Notes under the pieces: model-generated | Told to the model about the DNA's origin: nothing | Seen by the model: only the letters and a program-made list of their open reading frames with translations | Databases searched by the model: none | Origin: Lachnospiraceae bacterium UBA3692 | GTDB lineage: Bacteria > Bacillota > Clostridia > Lachnospirales > Lachnospiraceae | NCBI GenBank assembly: GCA_002372815.1 | Contig: DFIR01000046.1 | Coordinates: 1 to 7,197 of the forward strand | Length of the DNA: 7,197 nucleotides | Reading direction: 5' to 3' | Shown: in pieces, positions 5,912 to 7,197 of the stretch | How positions within the stretch are numbered: position 1 is the stretch's first letter | Layout: each line of letters opens with the position of its first letter | Position numbers and translations under genes: made by a program

Positions 5912-6604
5912 ATGATGACCATACTCTTCGTTGCCCTCGTGCCGCCGCTGTTTCTGATGGTTCGCATCTTCCAGCATGACAAGATCGAGAAGGAACCCGT
6001 CGGGCTGGTCGCGAAGGTCTTCTTCGGCGGCTGCCTGTCGACTGTGGCGGCCGGCATTTTTGAGGAGATCGGCGCGGTCGTACTGAACACCACCGGCCTC
6101 CATTACAGCTCCTATCTGTACCAGCTGCTCATGAACTTCCTGGTGATCGGCCTGTCCGAGGAAGGTGTGAAGCGCCTGGTGACCCGCCGCAACACATGGA
6201 ATCACCCGGAATTCAACTACCTCTTCGACGGGGTGGTCTATGCCGTTGCAGCCGCTCTGGGCTTCGCGGCGGCCGAGAACGTGATGTATGTCGCGGGCTT
6301 CGGTCTCGGCGTCGGCCCGATCCGCGCGGTGACGGCGATCCCGCTGCACTGCATCACCGGCATCTTCATGGGCCATTTCTATGGGCAGGCGAAATATGCC
6401 GAAGTGATGGGGGATCTCCGGGGCCTGCGGAGGAACATGGCTGCCAGCCTGTGGCTTCCTGTGTTCATCCACGGCTTCTATGATTTCTGCGCCAGCTACG
6501 AGAGCGAAGTCCTGAGCGCGGTATTCCTGGTCTTCATCGTCGTGCTGGACATCGCTGCGTTCCGTGCGGTCCGCAGATACTCCCGCGGAGACGTCGGATT
6601 CTGA
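5912..6604 (+). CDS. PrsW-family intramembrane metalloprotease
   Basis: PrsW proteins are multi-pass membrane proteases; B. subtilis PrsW makes the first cut in the anti-sigma factor RsiW. This 230-residue protein has about six to seven hydrophobic segments and the family motifs: SEEGVK (82-87), FAAAEN (118-123), PLHCITG with His146, and HGFYD (187-191). The glutamates and histidines are the likely metal and catalytic residues, by analogy with the related CPBP/Abi family. Length matches the family (about 220-250). Start choice is uncertain between ATG 5912 and ATG 5915: the preceding stretch (5894-5910) is purine-rich but lacks a clear AGGAGG. A GC-rich hairpin (5870-5897) overlaps the start of this purine stretch. 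No sigma/anti-sigma pair lies in the window, so the substrate is unknown. The gene has its own promoter; a weak 5-bp hairpin (6607-6619) follows the stop without a good T-run. Confidence 0.88.
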   Translation: MMTILFVALVPPLFLMVRIFQHDKIEKEPVGLVAKVFFGGCLSTVAAGIFEEIGAVVLNTTGLHYSSYLYQLLMNFLVIGLSEEGVKRLVTRRNTWNHPEFNYLFDGVVYAVAAALGFAAAENVMYVAGFGLGVGPIRAVTAIPLHCITGIFMGHFYGQAKYAEVMGDLRGLRRNMAASLWLPVFIHGFYDFCASYESEVLSAVFLVFIVVLDIAAFRAVRRYSRGDVGF

Positions 6605-6630
6605 TCCCGGACGCTCCGGAAAACCTTTTC

Positions 6631-6680
6631 AAAAAAAGTTTAAAAAAGCTGTTGACATAATCGGGGGCGGAGAGTATATT
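6631..6680 (+). promoter_or_regulatory. Strong tRNA promoter with A-tract UP element
   Basis: Consensus TTGACA (6652-6657) and TATATT (6675-6680) are separated by 17 bp. Upstream lie an A7 tract (6631-6637) and an A6 tract (6642-6647), 11 bp apart and so in helical phase, typical of UP elements before stable-RNA genes. The start would be near 6687, giving a leader of about 35 nt that can fold into a small TGTCC/GGACA hairpin (6687-6702) to be trimmed by RNase P. Confidence 0.85.
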
Positions 6681-6721
6681 AATACTTGTCCGTTGCAGGA
6701 CAGCAGTTCTGCAGGAGATAA

Positions 6722-6794
6722 GCGATAGTAGTACAGTTGGTAGTACGCCACCTTGCCAAGGTGGAGGTCGCGAGTTCGAGCCTCGTCTATCGCT
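6722..6794 (+). tRNA. tRNA-Gly, anticodon GCC
   Basis: The full cloverleaf is visible. Acceptor arms GCGATAG (6722-6728) and CTATCGC (6787-6793) pair perfectly, the D arm contains AGTTGGTA, and the anticodon stem CCACC/GGTGG (6748-6752, 6760-6764) holds the loop TTGCCAA with anticodon GCC at 6755-6757. The T arm is GCGAG-TTCGAGC-CTCGT (6770-6786). The discriminator base is T, as usual for bacterial tRNA-Gly. CCA is not encoded, so it must be added after transcription. It is a lone tRNA with its own promoter and terminator, decoding GGC and GGU. Confidence 0.97.
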
Positions 6795-6804
6795 CTTTTT
6801 TATG

Positions 6805-6836
6805 CCCGGAAGCCGGTAAGGCTTCCGGGTTTCTTT
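6805..6836 (+). terminator. Intrinsic terminator of tRNA-Gly
   Basis: CCCGGAAGCC (6805-6814) pairs perfectly with GGCTTCCGGG (6820-6829) around a 5-nt loop and is followed by TTTCTTT (6830-6836). It starts 10 nt after the tRNA, so the transcript is a single-tRNA unit. Confidence 0.85.
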
Positions 6837-6857
6837 GCGCGTAGCTTTGAGCCATGC

Positions 6858-6927
6858 GCTCACAGGGGCCCTCGGGGCCGGGGGGAGAACTTGTTCTCAT
6901 CCGCGGGCCCCGAGGGCCCCTGTGAGC
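6858..6927. repeat. Large GC-rich inverted repeat, 22-bp perfect arms
   Basis: Positions 6858-6879 and 6906-6927 are perfect reverse complements (arms begin GCTCACAGGGG and end CCCCTGTGAGC). The 26-nt centre contains its own small palindrome, GAGAAC-TT-GTTCTC (6885-6898). No T-run follows on either strand, so it is not an obvious terminator. The whole stretch 6797-7197 has no credible gene; this is the first of several palindromes in it after the tRNA terminator. Confidence 0.8.
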
Positions 6928-6942
6928 ATACGGCGAATGCCG

Positions 6943-6975
6943 CGACAGTGCGGGAACCCTGTTCCCGCACTGTCG
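6943..6975. repeat. Inverted repeat, 15-bp perfect arms with a 3-nt loop
   Basis: CGACAGTGCGGGAAC (6943-6957) pairs with GTTCCCGCACTGTCG (6961-6975) around CCT. The flanks add four more complementary bases (ATGC at 6937-6940 region, GCAT at 6976-6979) if a 2-nt bulge is allowed. The arms contain GACAG and CTGTC, the same 5-mer that builds the array starting at 7017. Confidence 0.75.
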
Positions 6976-6983
6976 GCATGGCA

Positions 6984-7007
6984 CAAAGAAGAATTCAAAG
7001 AAGAATT
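6984..7007 (+). repeat. Exact 12-bp tandem duplication
   Basis: CAAAGAAGAATT occurs twice head to tail at 6984-6995 and 6996-7007 in an AT-rich stretch between the GC-rich palindromes. It looks like a slippage or microduplication product. Confidence 0.8.
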
Positions 7008-7016
7008 ATTTGCTGG

Positions 7017-7197
7017 CTGTCGATCCGGCTGTCTGATTGCGATTTCAGACAGCCGGATCGACAGTTTCTGATAGAAAGCTGTCGGATGAGCTGTCTGAGA
7101 AGCAAAATTGACAGCGAGATCGACAGTTTCTGATAGAAAGCTGTCAGATGAGCTGTCTGAGAAGCAAAACATACAGCAAGATCGACAGGTAGCAGAA
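7017..7197. repeat. Alternating-orientation array of a 17-bp CTGTC-N7-CTGTC core, 31-bp step (continues past the edge)
   Basis: Six 17-bp cores start at 7017, 7048, 7079, 7110, 7141 and 7172, exactly 31 bp apart, each followed by 14 bp. Cores 1, 3 and 5 read CTGTC-N7-CTGTC; cores 2, 4 and 6 read the reverse complement GACAG-N7-GACAG (core 6 begins TACAG). The N7 is GATCCGG in cores 1 and 2, GATCTCG in 4, GATCTTG in 6, GGATGAG in 3 and AGATGAG in 5. Cores 1 and 2 with their flanks make a 20-bp perfect inverted repeat (7017-7036, 7045-7064). Read as direct repeats the unit is 62 bp: 7056-7117 and 7118-7179 differ at only five positions, and a third begins at 7180. The 14-bp linker TTTCTGATAGAAAG occurs twice unchanged (7065-7078, 7127-7140). 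I do not recognise the family. Confidence 0.85.

Noticed and set aside
6607..6630. Intrinsic terminator after the PrsW-family gene (CCGGA-CGC-TCCGG)
   Set aside because: The stem is only 5 bp and is followed by AAAACC before a short T4 run, so it is too weak to call with confidence.
6897..7172. 91-codon minus-strand frame through the palindromes and the array
   Set aside because: Its content is dictated by the repeats (DSSSDSF and similar), the 31-bp step is not a multiple of three, and there is no clear ribosome site. I keep the region as non-coding, but sequence to the right could change this.
7017..7197. CRISPR array
   Set aside because: Units alternate in orientation, cores are 17 bp, linkers are 14 bp and partly identical, and there are no cas genes. 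The nuclease-helicase is Cas4-like only in fold class and lies far away.
6722..7197. Integration site of a mobile element at the 3' end of tRNA-Gly
   Set aside because: No second copy of the tRNA 3' end is seen downstream and there is no integrase gene in the window. An attachment site beyond the right edge cannot be ruled out.

Overview
The window reads as ordinary chromosome of a high-GC member of the Bacillota. Clostridia, plausibly Lachnospiraceae, fit best, but this rests on gene content and sequence style and not on a marker gene. Supporting signs are strong AGGAGG-type ribosome sites before gdhA, asnA and the amylase, an ammonia-dependent AsnA, a RecB/Cas4-type nuclease fused to an XPD/DinG helicase, a PrsW-type protease, and an A-tract UP element before the tRNA promoter. 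No phage, conjugation, CRISPR or transposase gene is present.

Layout. The left part (1-1632, minus strand) holds two ammonia-assimilating genes: asnA and, downstream of it, the N-terminal part of gdhA, which runs off the left edge. They are separated by the asnA terminator and a gdhA promoter region carrying three TGTATACA palindromes. A short divergent promoter region (1633-1741) separates asnA from a plus-strand gene for an 835-residue nuclease-helicase. Its -10 box lies so close to the ATG that the mRNA may be leaderless. A 184-bp gap follows, with a long inverted repeat and two perfect DnaA-box sequences. Then come an intracellular GH13 alpha-amylase-type glucosidase (4434-5741) and, from its own promoter and a leader with three 17-bp repeats, a PrsW-family membrane protease (5912-6604). 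A strong promoter drives a single tRNA-Gly(GCC) gene (6722-6794) that ends at a clean intrinsic terminator.

The last 360 bp contain no credible gene. They hold two large perfect inverted repeats, a 12-bp tandem duplication and, from 7017 to the right edge, a very regular array. In it a 17-bp core, CTGTC-N7-CTGTC, recurs every 31 bp in alternating orientation, six times, and the array seems to continue beyond the window. This array is the least explained structure here.

How the genes relate. GdhA and AsnA both consume free ammonium, so their adjacency suggests a nitrogen-assimilation neighbourhood, with gdhA under extra local control. The other genes are mostly single transcription units with their own signals, and I see no multi-gene operon that forms a new pathway. 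Novelty lies in the non-coding regions and in the nuclease-helicase fusion.
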